Shown here in pieces: positions 34,024-43,411 of a stretch of DNA of 60,000 nucleotides. The notes below the pieces were generated by a model. That model was not told the origin of the DNA. It did not search any database and saw nothing but the letters and a program-made list of their open reading frames with translations. Origin of the DNA: Takakia lepidozioides (Eukaryota; Streptophyta; Takakiopsida; Takakiales; Takakiaceae); assembly GCA_030704615.1 (NCBI GenBank), contig CM060731.1:37326001-37386000 (forward strand). The letters are read 5' to 3'. Within the stretch, counting starts at the first letter, position 1. Every line of letters starts with the position of its first letter. The position numbers and the translations under genes are program-made.

Positions 34024-34500
34024 GTATTCAACCCCTGTTCCTTGGAGCTAGAGCTTTCATGAGAGTTACCAAAAAGGATGCGGCATTTGCACTTTATGCG
34101 ACTCCGATCAAGACCACAACAAACAAAGGTACTTCAACATTACCCGCTCAATATCAAGATTTCAATGATGTCTTCGAGATGAGAAAAATGCAGACATATT
34201 GGTCAGAACATCGACTACGACTATGCAATTGAGTTACAAGAAGGAGGCCAACCACCATTCGGCCCAATCTATAACTTATCCCAGATGGAGTTGGCTACAT
34301 TACGTGAATACATTGATGAAAATTTGTCGAAGCACTTCATCCGACATTCAAAATCACATGCGGGGGCGCCTATCTTGTTTGTGAAAAAGAAGGACGGATC
34401 ATTCATAATTAAGAATCGTTATCCGTTGCCGCTGGTTTCTGGGCTTCTCGATCAGCGGGGACGAGCGAAGATTTTTACCAAAATTGACTTGAGATGAGCT
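34024..34500 (+). pseudogene. Start of reverse transcriptase of gypsy III
   Basis: The frames 33975-34232 and 34285-34497 give an approach region (IQPLFLGARAFMRVTKKD), then [20 protein letters not shown], then [12 protein letters not shown], then [14 protein letters not shown] and KIFTKIDLR. These are the N-terminal RT motifs of chromoviruses. After that the sequence (34500-35040) is recognisable only in scraps with many stops, and the RNase H and integrase core are missing. Confidence 0.8.
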
Positions 34501-35042
34501 TATAAACCTTGTACAGAATAAAAGAAGGAGACGAATGGAAAACAACTTTCGAACAAGGTAGGTATGGACATTTGTTGAATACAGTGGTATGCTTTCGGTC
34601 TTACAAAAGCTCCAGCTATTTTCAACATAGCTGTGAATGACATCTTTCGAGAATTTTAGATAACTTTGTAGTCATTTTATTGGACGACATTTTGATATTT
34701 CACAGAATGAATAAGAACATGGCTGCCATGTACGCCTTATCCTTGATAAATTAAGAGAAATATGACTAGATGCCAAGTTGAAAAAAATGTAGTTTCCATC
34801 AATCTGAGGTCGAATTTCTGGGCACATATTTTCGACAAGCCGTCTTTATAGGATCAGAAGAGAGAAATACCAAACCATCACGAGTAGGATTAAACTAACT
34901 TTGGTCCGAGATGTACAATATTTTCTGGGATTTGTAAATTTCTATAGAATCTTCATCAATGACTAATCCAAAATTGCTGCACCATTGACACGACTCACAG
35001 GGTAGGACAATTTGTATAGGACGAGAAGACTGACCAGACATT

Positions 35043-35330
35043 TTGAAAAGCCGTCCAGTCTTTCATATGTCATCATTGGAGTTGTATCATCCATCGAATA
35101 TTCCAGGGAGAGTCTCCATACCACCTCCACCAATCGAAGTCAATCAGGAAATTGAGTATGAAGTCGAGGAAGTCCTAGACTCTCGCATCAAGTATAAACG
35201 TCTTGAGTATTTTGTACATTGGAAATGCTACAACATCAGCGAACGAACGTGAGAACATTCATCCAAAATCGCCAATGCATCTGACAAAATCCAAGAGTTT
35301 CATCAACGATATCCAGCTAAACCACGAGCT
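35043..35330 (+). pseudogene. Integrase tail with chromodomain (gypsy III)
   Basis: The frame reads RPVFHMSSLELYHPSNIPGR, the usual end of a chromovirus integrase. It is followed by a chromodomain (EYEVEEVLDSRIKYKRLEYF, then VHWKCYNISERTWE with one stop). Chromodomains steer integration toward marked chromatin. The stop in place of the Trp-Glu region at 35251 breaks it. The overall type resembles Tcn1/sushi-like chromoviruses, known from fungi and non-seed plants; this placement is inferred from motifs. Confidence 0.85.
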
Positions 35331-35625
35331 ACACCTTAATAAGACGTCACAACGATGATGTCAGCCAAATTAGCTTAAAGGTGAAGACTCCACATTCAAT
35401 GTATCTGATACACGTTAAGGAGGGAAGAACACCACACATCAGTATATATAGCTATACTTATATTGACAGCATGGAGTTACAGGAACCAGATACATTAGAA
35501 TTGTCGCTTACCCAACTATCAGATCAGCCGTTCCGACTCTCATGACCTTCGACATCACGTCGATGCTCTTGAGACGATAGGCCATCAATGCGACGCGTAC
35601 TTTCGTTGGACCTGTACGACGGCTA

Positions 35626-35868
35626 GTGGAGCCTATTCGAAGTCTGATAATTCAATTGGAGGTTGAGGCTTCGGACCCAGAGGGCAACGAAATCATGTTT
35701 GAAAGCAGCTTCGAAAATCAGAATGCTCAAATCACTGCGTGGTCCCAAGTTCAAGGTGTTGGACACTATCGATGGTTGCAGGGACCTATAAATAATTTGA
35801 GTCAAGAACGAAGAGCCGAATACTTGGCAAGTACCATTCGCCGGATTTTGGATCTTCTCCAACTCTAA
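35626..35868 (+). CDS. Unrecognised 80-residue ORF between chromodomain and 3' LTR
   Basis: An open stretch with LEVEASDPEGNEIMFESSFE and VGHYRWLQGPINNLS precedes the polypurine tract (GAGGAGGGGA, 35911-35920). It lies on the same strand as gypsy III. It may be the end of an extra 3' ORF or chance. I do not recognise it. Confidence 0.3.
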   Translation: MEPIRSLIIQLEVEASDPEGNEIMFESSFENQNAQITAWSQVQGVGHYRWLQGPINNLSQERRAEYLASTIRRILDLLQL

Positions 35869-35920
35869 GCAAGTCCAAGATTTTACCGCTCCTCGAGGAA
35901 CTCGGCGCTAGAGGAGGGGA

Positions 35921-36519
35921 TGATATCATGGACATACCCCAAAAGAACTTACCAGGAGTAAATACCACAAGTTATTATGTTACCGGAAGTTATCATGATT
36001 TACCATGATCTACCATATTTTATCATTAGTTACCAAGTTATCGAGAGTTTACCAAATTACAAAGAGTAACTTGGGAAACTGCTGATGAAGCTTCGTCTGG
36101 AGGAAACTTCTCCATCAAGATACCTCCTTTGTTTAAGGAAACTTCTCCATCAAGAAACCTCTATAGGGGAAACTTCTTAAGGAACTTCGTAGTAGCCAGT
36201 ATATATAGGAGACGAGACTGGATTCTTTTCAGTCTCGCCAACCCAAGTTCAAGCTACTTTTGTTCCCAGTCCCAGTACTCCAGTCCAGCTTCAAGTACTC
36301 TAGTCCAGTTTCCAGTATCTGGTACCCCAGTCCAGTTTCCAGCATTCATGTATTCGAGTCGAGTTCCAGTATCTTGTACTCTTGACCATTGATATAAAGA
36401 TCATCTTGATTCATGTTTACCCACCATGCATTCGGCCACGCCGACCTTGATTTCTTGTCTAGTCTTATATCTTTAGTCTAATCTCTTGTTTGTGTTCAGT
36501 CATGTTCTCGTCCTTGACA
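35921..36519 (+). repeat. Complete 3' LTR of gypsy III
   Basis: It starts TGATATCATGGACATA directly after a polypurine tract and ends TTGACA before the CCTGG duplication. A TATATATAGGAGACGAG promoter core is at about 36200-36216. U5 has four CCAGT-type short repeats (36260-36330). Length is 599 bp. Confidence 0.93.
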
Positions 36520-36524
36520 CCTGG

Positions 36525-37260
36525 AGTATGAGTGCCCACCGTGCAAGCTTTCTTGTACGCTTGTCTGACTCCATCAACCACTTGAGTGGCTGGTGATCTG
36601 TGACAATGATGAAGAGATTGTCGTATAGATAGCACCTGAAGTGTGCCACGGCCCACACTGCAGCTAAGCACTCTCCCTTATATGAGCTATACTTAGCATC
36701 TGCAGCGTTGTTTGAGTGGCTAGCATAAGCTACTACGAACTCTCTTCCCTTATCATCCACCTATGTGAACACCGCTCCAAGCCCTAACATGCTCCAATTT
36801 GTATGCAGCTGAAAAGGACGTCCCTTGATAGGTCGTCTCAAGATGGACGCCGAGGTCAACCTCACCTTGAGCTCTTGAAAAGCTCGTTCTTGCTCATCTT
36901 CTCACTGCCACTCCTGGTCCACCTTGGTCAGCTTGGTTAGAGCCTTTGCAATGGCACTAAATCCCTTGACAAACCGTCTATAATAGTTTGTCAACCCCAT
37001 GAAAGCTCAAACTCGGCTCACATCCATGGGGCGTGGAATCTGTGCAATGGCCTCTACCTTAGTCTGCTGTACCCCCAATCCTCCAGGATATATCATGTGA
37101 CCCAGATACTTAATCTGATTGTGGAAAAACTTGCACTTCCCCGGATGTAACTTCAATCCGTGCGCCCTCAAGCGCTCAAATACCACCTGAAGGTGTCTCT
37201 CATGCTCTTCCACCGTAGCACTAAAGATGATGATATCATTTATGTGCCAAAGGTGAGCGG
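36525..37260 (-). pseudogene. RT palm end, connection and RNase H of gypsy II
   Basis: On the minus strand the frame begins HINDIIIFSATVEEHERHLQ, a changed form of the catalytic YxDD box (INDI in place of LDDI). GLKLHPGKCKFFHNQIKYLG and GHMIYPGG follow. After a break it gives RNase H with EFVVAYASHSNN, ECLAAVWAV and FIIVTDHQPLKWL. It ends at ARWALILQ, where gypsy III is inserted. The RT part before the catalytic box is missing: methyltransferase sequence precedes it directly, so an internal deletion is likely. Confidence 0.88.
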
Positions 37261-37264
37261 TCAC

Positions 37265-37545
37265 TGTGTCTCTCACGCTAAGACTGCCTCCCTGATTCCA
37301 AGATACTATCCATTGTCAGGTGTGCTAGCCGCTACACCCCATCAAATGCACGCTTGAGCAGTGCGGGTGACATCAAGTTGGTCCACCAGAGCCGTGGACG
37401 ATGAGCCCGTGACCCCATTGCAGCTGCATCCAAACACACTGTTGGCCCAAACCACGACCCACTTGATGCACATTGGCCATCACCTTGGCCCAAGAATCAC
37501 CCATCAATGGCACATTCTCCAAGATATATGCCGGAGAGTCTGCCT
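37265..37545 (-). pseudogene. C5 DNA methyltransferase, C-terminal motifs (gypsy II)
   Basis: On the minus strand one frame gives LQQADSPAYILENVP with the ENV motif VI (37519-37511), followed by GDSWAKVMANV. After a frame change a second frame gives LDAAAMGSRAHRPRLWWTNL, which fits motif VIII (two Arg on a short strand before W/F-W). SPALLKRAFDGV and HLTMDSIL then follow, as at the start of a target recognition region. Stops follow, and motifs IX and X are missing. The enzyme would methylate cytosine at C5. It is positioned upstream of RT in gypsy II. Motif VI provides the Glu that protonates the target cytosine. Confidence 0.8.
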
Positions 37546-38230
37546 GCTGAAGCTGTAATTCAGCACCTTGAGAGGCCGCCTATGGACGATTACTACGAGT
37601 TCAGGCGAGGACATGAGGCAGAGATTGAGGAGTGGAAGATGTATTGGTCACCTAACTACGTCTCCATTATTCGAGGTATGACGCGACTAGCAGCTGCATC
37701 AGCACCAACATCTCCTACTGCAAGCACTAGTAGTGGAACAAGTGGTGTCAGTACTTCTGCAGGTGGTACCAGTTCTAAAGGTGTTACCACTCCTCCTACC
37801 ACGACTACAACACTCGTGCGTGCCTTCAACCATGTTGTGGAGTTCTTCGAGGAATTAAGGAGGAACTAACGAGGAGTACAAACGGAAAAGCTGCGGAGTT
37901 TGCAAGACTTCCAGCGCAAGTCTAGTGAGAGCTTGCGAGAAGCCTACACTCGTATGAGACGCTTGATAAGTGTGACCCAAGGGGTTACTGAAGCTCAGGC
38001 AGTCCAGTTTTGGTATGGAATTTTGGACAATGAACTCAGGAGAAGGGTGCGGAATGCAACCCTGTTACAAGCGGCCCAACCCATTTTAGCAGATGTATTT
38101 CTACTGGTTGAGCGGATTGAACTCAACATGGTCGAGAAGCGAGTTGTTACCATTGGATTTAGCAAAGACATGCCTGCACGAGGCGCAGCTGCCAGCCAAC
38201 AAGCACAAGGGACTACCCAATAGCGTGGTC
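37546..38230 (+). pseudogene. Gag C-terminal part of gypsy II, inverted segment
   Basis: Frames 37507-37869 and 37900-38223 read VIQHLERPPMDDYYEFRRGH, then EEWKMYWSPNY, then a Ser/Thr-rich linker, then a retrotransposon gag domain. The gag domain has LQDFQRKSSESLREAYTRMR and AVQFWYGILDNELRRRV. A stop at 37867 separates the parts. The missing N-terminus is found on the minus strand at 39405-39640 (DDFIQKFDSWCDLQQM), evidence that this piece was inverted. Confidence 0.85.
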
Positions 38231-38283
38231 AGGGGGGCAAGGTTGCCCAACCCAAATTCCATGGAGCTTACAAGGGACCTAAG

Positions 38284-38420
38284 GTGCAGAGGCCAGTAGT
38301 AGCTTTTGTAGGCCAACAACAACCAGAGGTGGTGTGTTGCACATGTGGTGGACCCCATGTCAAGAAAGATTGCCCAGAGAGTGGCAAAAGGCTGGCACAA
38401 GCAAGCCTGCACAGTTGCAG
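38284..38420 (+). pseudogene. Zinc knuckle region of gypsy II gag
   Basis: The frame gives VVCCTCGGPHVKKDCPESGK, a CX2CX4HX4C knuckle that binds element RNA. It follows the gag domain in the normal order but in a different frame. The part 38420-39150 has remnants of the gag-to-protease linker with several stops. Confidence 0.8.
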
Positions 38421-39159
38421 TGTGGGCATTATGGCAAGTATGGGCATGGAGAGGCCTAGTGTTATGACTTGCACCCTGAGTTGCGACGAGGCCAGTTGTA
38501 TATGCGGGGCAACATTCGGAGGACCACTTCTATAGGTGGATTCTACTGCAGCTGTGACTCGAGGAGCAACACGAATTCATGAGCCACAAGGTGCAGAGGT
38601 GAAGTTAGATCCACAGCGTGGGGAGGCAAGCCATCAGGCCAGGCTGCCTCAATCATTCACATTGGCGGAGATAGTGTCGACACTATATATGGCCCCTGGT
38701 TCTCGCCCGACGGATACCGGTCGAGGCGAAGGTTATTGTACCATTGGGGAGAACTACACGTGCAGCACCGACACCTACTGCCAAGGCTAGTACAGCCAGT
38801 GTGCTATTGGGGACGGCCACCTCTGTGTATCAGGCCCCGCTGTTCTCGGCAACCATGATTGCGTCGTCGGGGGTAAGACCATGCCAGCTGCAGTGTTCAG
38901 ACTAGCAGCAACACTCTGTAAGAATGGGGATGTCACTTCATCTTCTACGGAGTTAGTAGAAGGTGCAGTGGCGGAATGATCATTGGATTTGAGGATCAAG
39001 ACTACTACCGCTGCACCATGACAAACTGCAGCTGCCAGGTTGATGGAGTTGTTAGCTAGGCCAGCCATTGAGTGCGTCATGGTGACACCTAGAGTTGTTT
39101 TGTTGGACAACCAGGATGGTGTTTTTTGTTTGAGTGGGCCGACGGACAAGAGGTTTCAG

Positions 39160-39405
39160 CCACTATGAGTATTGCTGGACTCGGGAGCTCAGCCACTTAT
39201 GCTGGGCAGAGCTACGGTGTTTGCAGTTTGTGGACACCAGCAAGCCTTGCCAGCAGACATCTCTTTGCTGGGGGCGCAGGATTTGGATCAGGTTGGCCCT
39301 ATTCACTTGGTAGTGGCAGGTTGGCCTTGCCATTCATCAGCCGGACATGGCAATGGGTTATAAGACTCGAGGTCACGCCTATTTTGGGAGATGTTGAGGA
39401 TCAGG
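39160..39405 (+). pseudogene. Protease site joined to C5 methyltransferase N-terminal motifs
   Basis: The single frame first has LLDSGAQPLMLG (aspartic protease Asp-Ser-Gly). About 25 residues later come DISLLGAQDLDQVGPIHLVV, AGWPCHSSAGHGNGL, a stop, and DSRSRLFWEMLRI. The second part fits C5 methyltransferase motifs III, IV and V, as in M.HhaI: an acidic GDI loop, then AGFPCQ, then the G-rich loop, DSR and LFF. The catalytic Cys is kept, but the Gln after Pro-Cys is lost. Motifs I and II and the protease end are missing, so a deletion joins the two. The downstream motifs are at 37265-37545 on the opposite strand. Confidence 0.8.
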
Positions 39406-39690
39406 ATTGCACATCTGCTGCAAATCACACCAGCTGTCGAACTTCTGGATAAAATCATCCAGCTCGATTGTGCCCAAAGCTCCAGAGTACATACGAGGCC
39501 CCTTGGTAGCTCCATACATCTCCTCCATGTCGTCCCACAACAATGGCGAAGGAAACTGCACACCCGTTGATGAAACCTCCGAGTCTGTGTCAGACTCTGC
39601 CCCAGATGAAGGTGGGGGTGAAGGTGGTCTGAACTGAATCCCTCACCTCGTGAACCCACTGACAGTACTGGTGCTAGTGTTGGCATGTCC
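39405..39690 (-). pseudogene. Gag N-terminal part of gypsy II
   Basis: On the minus strand the frame 39561-39379 gives MYGATKGPRMYSGALGTIEL, then DDFIQKFDSWCDLQQM. This fits the start of the gag whose continuation (QHLERPPMDDYYEF) lies inverted from 37546. The upstream part has Ser/Asp-rich sequence in a second frame. It is in the same orientation as the RT, RNase H and integrase of this element. Confidence 0.65.
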
Positions 39691-40211
39691 TTCTGAACCC
39701 TCTGGCAACTCCGTGATGCTCGTTGCTATCCAAACCTGTCTATGTGACACTGTAAGGCTCTATAGCTAGCTCCAACAGTGACACGGGTGGGCACCTGTTG
39801 CGGCTTAAAAGGTCATGTCCCAATGGCTAAGGGCACCTGCACCTGCATCTATTGCAAGAACTCCTATGGTTGGCTGGTCATCAACCCAGCCTCATCATAG
39901 AAGAAACATTGGTGGTCTTGCTGATCGTCACTCCAGCCTCACCACTGACAACATACTCTAGGATTGACCGGTGATCAAATCCGGCCTAATCCCTATGAAA
40001 GCAAACGCCCACACAAACCAACAGTACAGATTCTCCATAGCTTTGGGGGTGTGCTTGGCTTGACTCGTAATGTATGAGTGATGGTGTCTAATTATTATAA
40101 TCACTCGAGAGAGATGAGCCTCACTGCACGTTCACCGTGAAGATAAGCCACGCCCAGGGGCCAACAAATATCTTGACCCCTGGGTTGACACTTGAATCAA
40201 GCCCAAGTGTC
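39691..40211 (-). other. Possible 5' leader/LTR of gypsy II
   Basis: No ORF is supported. On the minus strand a TG start (TGACACTTGGGC) is found at 40211, preceded by TATAT. The position suits a 5' LTR, but without the 3' LTR this cannot be confirmed. Confidence 0.25.
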
Positions 40212-40966
40212 ATATATAAAAACTAGTTATTTATTGGCTAGTTTCACACTACTAGTAAACTTTACTTGACACATTTTCTTGTGCCGTAAAAAATGTTTTA
40301 AATTTTTGTAGTGTATTTTGCATGACCTTATAGGGCATAATTTAACGAGTAAGTAGACCGGGAGCGATGCTACAGCGTGAGCGGTGAGTGCACGCTCATG
40401 CAGGGCTGTTGTGGCGTGAGCGCAGGCTGACGCACTGTGACGTGGCCACGTCAGCATGAGCGGATGCCACGTCAGTGCGAGCGGAGGCCACGTCAACAAA
40501 TGCCAGACGATGGACGGTCGAAGAAATGGTACATATTCCCGTTGGACCTATGTCCGTTGAAATATGTATGTATAGTCTGATGAAATTAGACCCAATCATG
40601 AAAGAAGAGCCCATGGCTTCAATGAATAGATAGGACTATAAACTGTCGACCTATGCTGCATATTGCAAAGAAGATGACAAAGAATCCACCATCTTCAAAG
40701 CCATTCAAGACATTGCAGAAATGGTGTCTTTCGAAGCACACCGTTTTTGCCCCACCCAAAAGACTCTTTTGAGGTATTTTCTGACAACAACAGAAATATG
40801 GAGGGTACTTCAAAGTGATTGATGTGTTTTTCCCCCACCCAAAAGGGGGAGTGGAATTTAACTATCATGGAAATTCTTAACATTAACAATGACTTACTCA
40901 CAATCAAGCATAATTCCTAGAAATGAAACATGTGCAAAACTCAAAATCTGATTGCAAGATAGACTC
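40212..40966. other. Intergenic, no recognised gene
   Basis: No supported gene. The region 40425-40495 repeats GCCACGTCAG/CACGTCAGC phrases. The rest appears unique. Confidence 0.4.
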
Positions 40967-41060
40967 TAAACCCTAAAACCTAAAACCTAATACCTAAACC
41001 CAAACACTAAGTTAGACCCCCAAACCCCAAACCTTGACACCAACCCAAACCCCAAAAGCC
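40967..41060 (+). repeat. Degenerate telomere-like tract
   Basis: Repeated CTAAACCCTAAAACCTAAA-like and CCAAACCCCAAAC-like units resemble the plant telomere repeat CCCTAAA with changes. The tract is short and internal, so it is an interstitial, decayed form. Confidence 0.55.
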
Positions 41061-41139
41061 CTGCAACCCCCAGACTTCCAGCAGGGGGAATGGAAATGGC
41101 AACACTGCGTACCTGCGTATACGAAGCATGAACACAAGA

Positions 41140-41760
41140 ACGAACCCTATAAGTAGTGTGCGTCACCGCACTTTCAAAAGCATCTGCGGGGCGGAAAAAA
41201 AAAAAAAAAAAAAAAAAAAACTTGTGTGGGATGGGCAGACTGCAGAGAAGTCGTGCCCAGAAAGGGTGTGCAGCACCGCACACCACTTTCAGTGGCATAT
41301 GTGGAGAAAAAAAAAAAAAAAAAAAAAAAAGTGTGTCGGATGGGCAGACTGCAGAGAATTTGTGCCCTAAAAGGGTGTGCGACACCGCACACCACTTCCA
41401 GTGGCATCTGCAGAGAAAAAAAATAAAAATAAAAAACGTGTGTGGGATGGGCAGACTATAGAGAAGTCGTGCCCTGAAAGTGCGGTGCGGTGTGTGGTGC
41501 GGCACCGCACACCACTTTAAGTGGATCTACGTAAATAAATAAATAAATAAATAACGTGTGTGGGATGGGCAGACTGCAAAGAAGTTGTGCCTTGAAGGGT
41601 GTGCGACACCGCACACCACTTTCAATGGCATTTGCGCGGGGGTGGGCAAAATAAATAAATAAATAAATGGGATGGGGAGACTAGAGAGAAGTCGTGCACA
41701 GAAGACTATCCCCTGAAAGTGGTGTGCCCAAGCATACAATCACGCTCCATCTCCCTAACT
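41140..41760 (+). repeat. About 115-bp tandem repeat with poly(A) in each unit
   Basis: Five to six units share GTGTGCG.CACCGCACACCACTT, then CAGTGGCATCTGCG, an A-rich run, and TGTGGGATGGGCAGACTGCA, then GAGAAGTCGTGCCC. A-rich runs vary by unit: pure A (41194-41220 and 41308-41330), AAATAAAAAT, or AAATAAATAAAT. The CACCGCAC part is self-complementary with GTGCGGTG. Confidence 0.9.
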
Positions 41761-42019
41761 TCACCCCCCAAAACTGTTACGATCCTTCATGAGTTGTTGG
41801 AGGAGGAGATTCACTCACCCACCATAGCCACAATAATTGATTTTATCTTCGACCATGTGATGTAGTCGTTGATAAAATGTCGGACCAGCCGACAACTGGC
41901 ATGCCTTCATGTGCATCGGCCAACGGTTATAGGTGCCATCTGCGGAAATAGGTACAGTACATTTTATAAAAAAACCCTGAGCGAGCCACTACTCACGATC
42001 TAGCATTCCCCGCAGGCCG

Positions 42020-42101
42020 GGTGCCCGGAAGCAACTCTCTAGGCTGGCGTGGTGTGTTACCGGAACACATTAACCAGCCTGGAGAGTTGATTACGGGCAC
42101 C
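42020..42101. repeat. 82-bp near-perfect hairpin (inverted repeat)
   Basis: The arms GGTGCCCGGAAGCAACTCTC and (inverted) GAGAGTTGATTACGGGCACC extend inward through AGGCTGG/CCAGCCT and GTGTGTTA/AACACATT to a CCGG centre. The arms are about 38 bases long with a few mismatches. No gene surrounds it. Confidence 0.9.
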
Positions 42102-42201
42102 ACCAGTCCAACTCGGTAGAAAATTCTATCACAAATTTTACCGCACACAGGAGCGAGATGAAGAGGAGCGCCATAGAAAATTTAATTGTTTTTTTACGCT
42201 C

Positions 42202-42319
42202 GGTAAAGAGCTGGAGCGCGGGTTTATCACCTGTTTGCGGCCCCTATAGAGACTTGGGCTCAGCCCTCGTCTTTACAAGGGCCTTAAAGAGGTGAACGCC
42301 CTTGCTCCAGCTCTTTACC
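42202..42319. repeat. 118-bp foldback (16-bp exact arms)
   Basis: The arms GGTAAAGAGCTGGAGC (42202-42217) and GCTCCAGCTCTTTACC (42304-42319) are exact inverted repeats and continue imperfectly inward. The loop has a second weak pairing (GGCCCCTATAGAGAC with GTCTTTACAAGGGCC). It may be a MITE remnant. Confidence 0.8.
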
Positions 42320-43411
42320 TTACACATGTCTTTCTAAACAGATAAAAAACTCGTGAGAGGAAACAGTTCAGGAGGGTTCCTTTAAGTTCTTACGTTATTC
42401 CTAGTGCTCTCCTGCATATATATATATATGTAATGACTATGTATAGATTTATATTTGTATGGAGGTAGTATTCCGATTTCTATGTGGTGAGTTGGTTGTT
42501 TTCAAGGTTATGTTTGCTTGTGATAATGGCTGTGAGGAGCGGATAGCATTTTTGAAGTAAGTGGTTGTGGCTCTGGTAGGGTGGGTTTGGTTATGAGGCT
42601 TTGATGCTCTTGGTGTGGATGCCTCCGCATACCACTATCCATCTCTGGCTGTAATAATGTAGTAATGCCATTCTCAAACAAAATCTGTTTCCGCCGGGAA
42701 AACAGAAACCAATCAATTGAAATTGGTGGAAACTGGAAACATTTCAAGTTGATGATATTCAATCAAATTGATGATTGTCATCAAGAAATGGATGAACTTT
42801 ATTCACTAGCAAAGCAAAATGTACGTTCAAGCCACCATAGGTTAATTTTTCGTGGAGTGGAAGGGCAAATGTAGGCATTTTCCTTTTTCTTCTCTTTTAT
42901 AGTTCTACACTCGCAGGATTACCCTTGTGAGCACTGATCACTAGGGATCCCCGCACTACTCTGCGGCACCTTGCAGTCCTTTAACTTGCATGGAAGTGTC
43001 AAAATAGACAAGTACATTGACTCAAATTAGCCATATTAGATAAGCACAGCCCAGCCCAAACTACTAGAGAGCGATCCGAGCACAGAGATGTATGGTAAGG
43101 TACCTTCACAGCCCAGACTTTCATGTAGAAGAGGAAGCAAGGAGTGGAAGAAGAAAAGATTACATTGCCAGTTATTGGCCTTCATGAACTACTGCCCACT
43201 AGCATGTTTGGGCATTGGTACAATAGAATTCTCCACGGATGAGAAATCTTCTCGAGGGTATCCTCCTCTCGAAGTCATACAATGACCTAAATGGAGCCTT
43301 CCGGTTTACTCCTCCTTGATGTCTGGGAAGCTCTTCATCATCTGTTTTACTGGTATGATTGTAATGACATTTTGAACGTGTCATTGCCTATTACTTAGAC
43401 TTGTTAATGGT
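42320..43411. other. Intergenic, no recognised gene
   Basis: The region has a TA dinucleotide run at 42416-42428 and otherwise unique sequence with no supported ORF. It ends where duplication copy B starts. Confidence 0.4.

Larger units (their letters stand above)
33243..36519 (+). mobile_element. Chromodomain Ty3/gypsy element III (chromovirus), TSD CCTGG
   Basis: The LTR remnant at 33243-33532 and the full LTR at 35921-36519 share their first part; both start TG, and the 3' copy ends CA. The 5-bp direct repeat CCTGG flanks the element (33238-33242 and 36520-36524). Inside are a zinc knuckle, a protease, part of RT and a chromodomain. Gag, most of RT, RNase H and the integrase core are deleted. 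It lies in the RNase H gene of gypsy II on the opposite strand, so it is younger than that element. Confidence 0.95.
31395..39690 (-). mobile_element. Ty3/gypsy element II carrying a DNA methyltransferase, rearranged
   Basis: Read on the minus strand, the remaining parts are gag N-terminus (39640-39405), DNA methyltransferase C-terminal part (37545-37265), RT palm onward (37260-36765), RNase H (36760-36525 and 33237-33080) and integrase zinc domain (32780-32737 and 31469-31395). Between them, 37545-39405 is in the opposite orientation. It holds the rest of gag, the zinc knuckle, the protease active site and the methyltransferase N-terminal motifs. A single internal inversion explains the arrangement. 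A chromodomain gypsy element and a CACTA element are inserted in it, and the end after the integrase zinc domain is lost. Confidence 0.8.

Noticed and set aside
39303-39686. Minus-strand 127-residue ORF overlapping the methyltransferase
   Set aside because: The distal part is the antisense of the methyltransferase motifs; only the gag-like frame at 39379-39561 is meaningful.
41128-41505. Lys- or Phe-rich ORFs
   Set aside because: They are translations of the poly(A) tandem repeat on both strands.
41140-41760. CRISPR-like array
   Set aside because: The units are direct tandem copies without unique spacers, in a eukaryotic setting.
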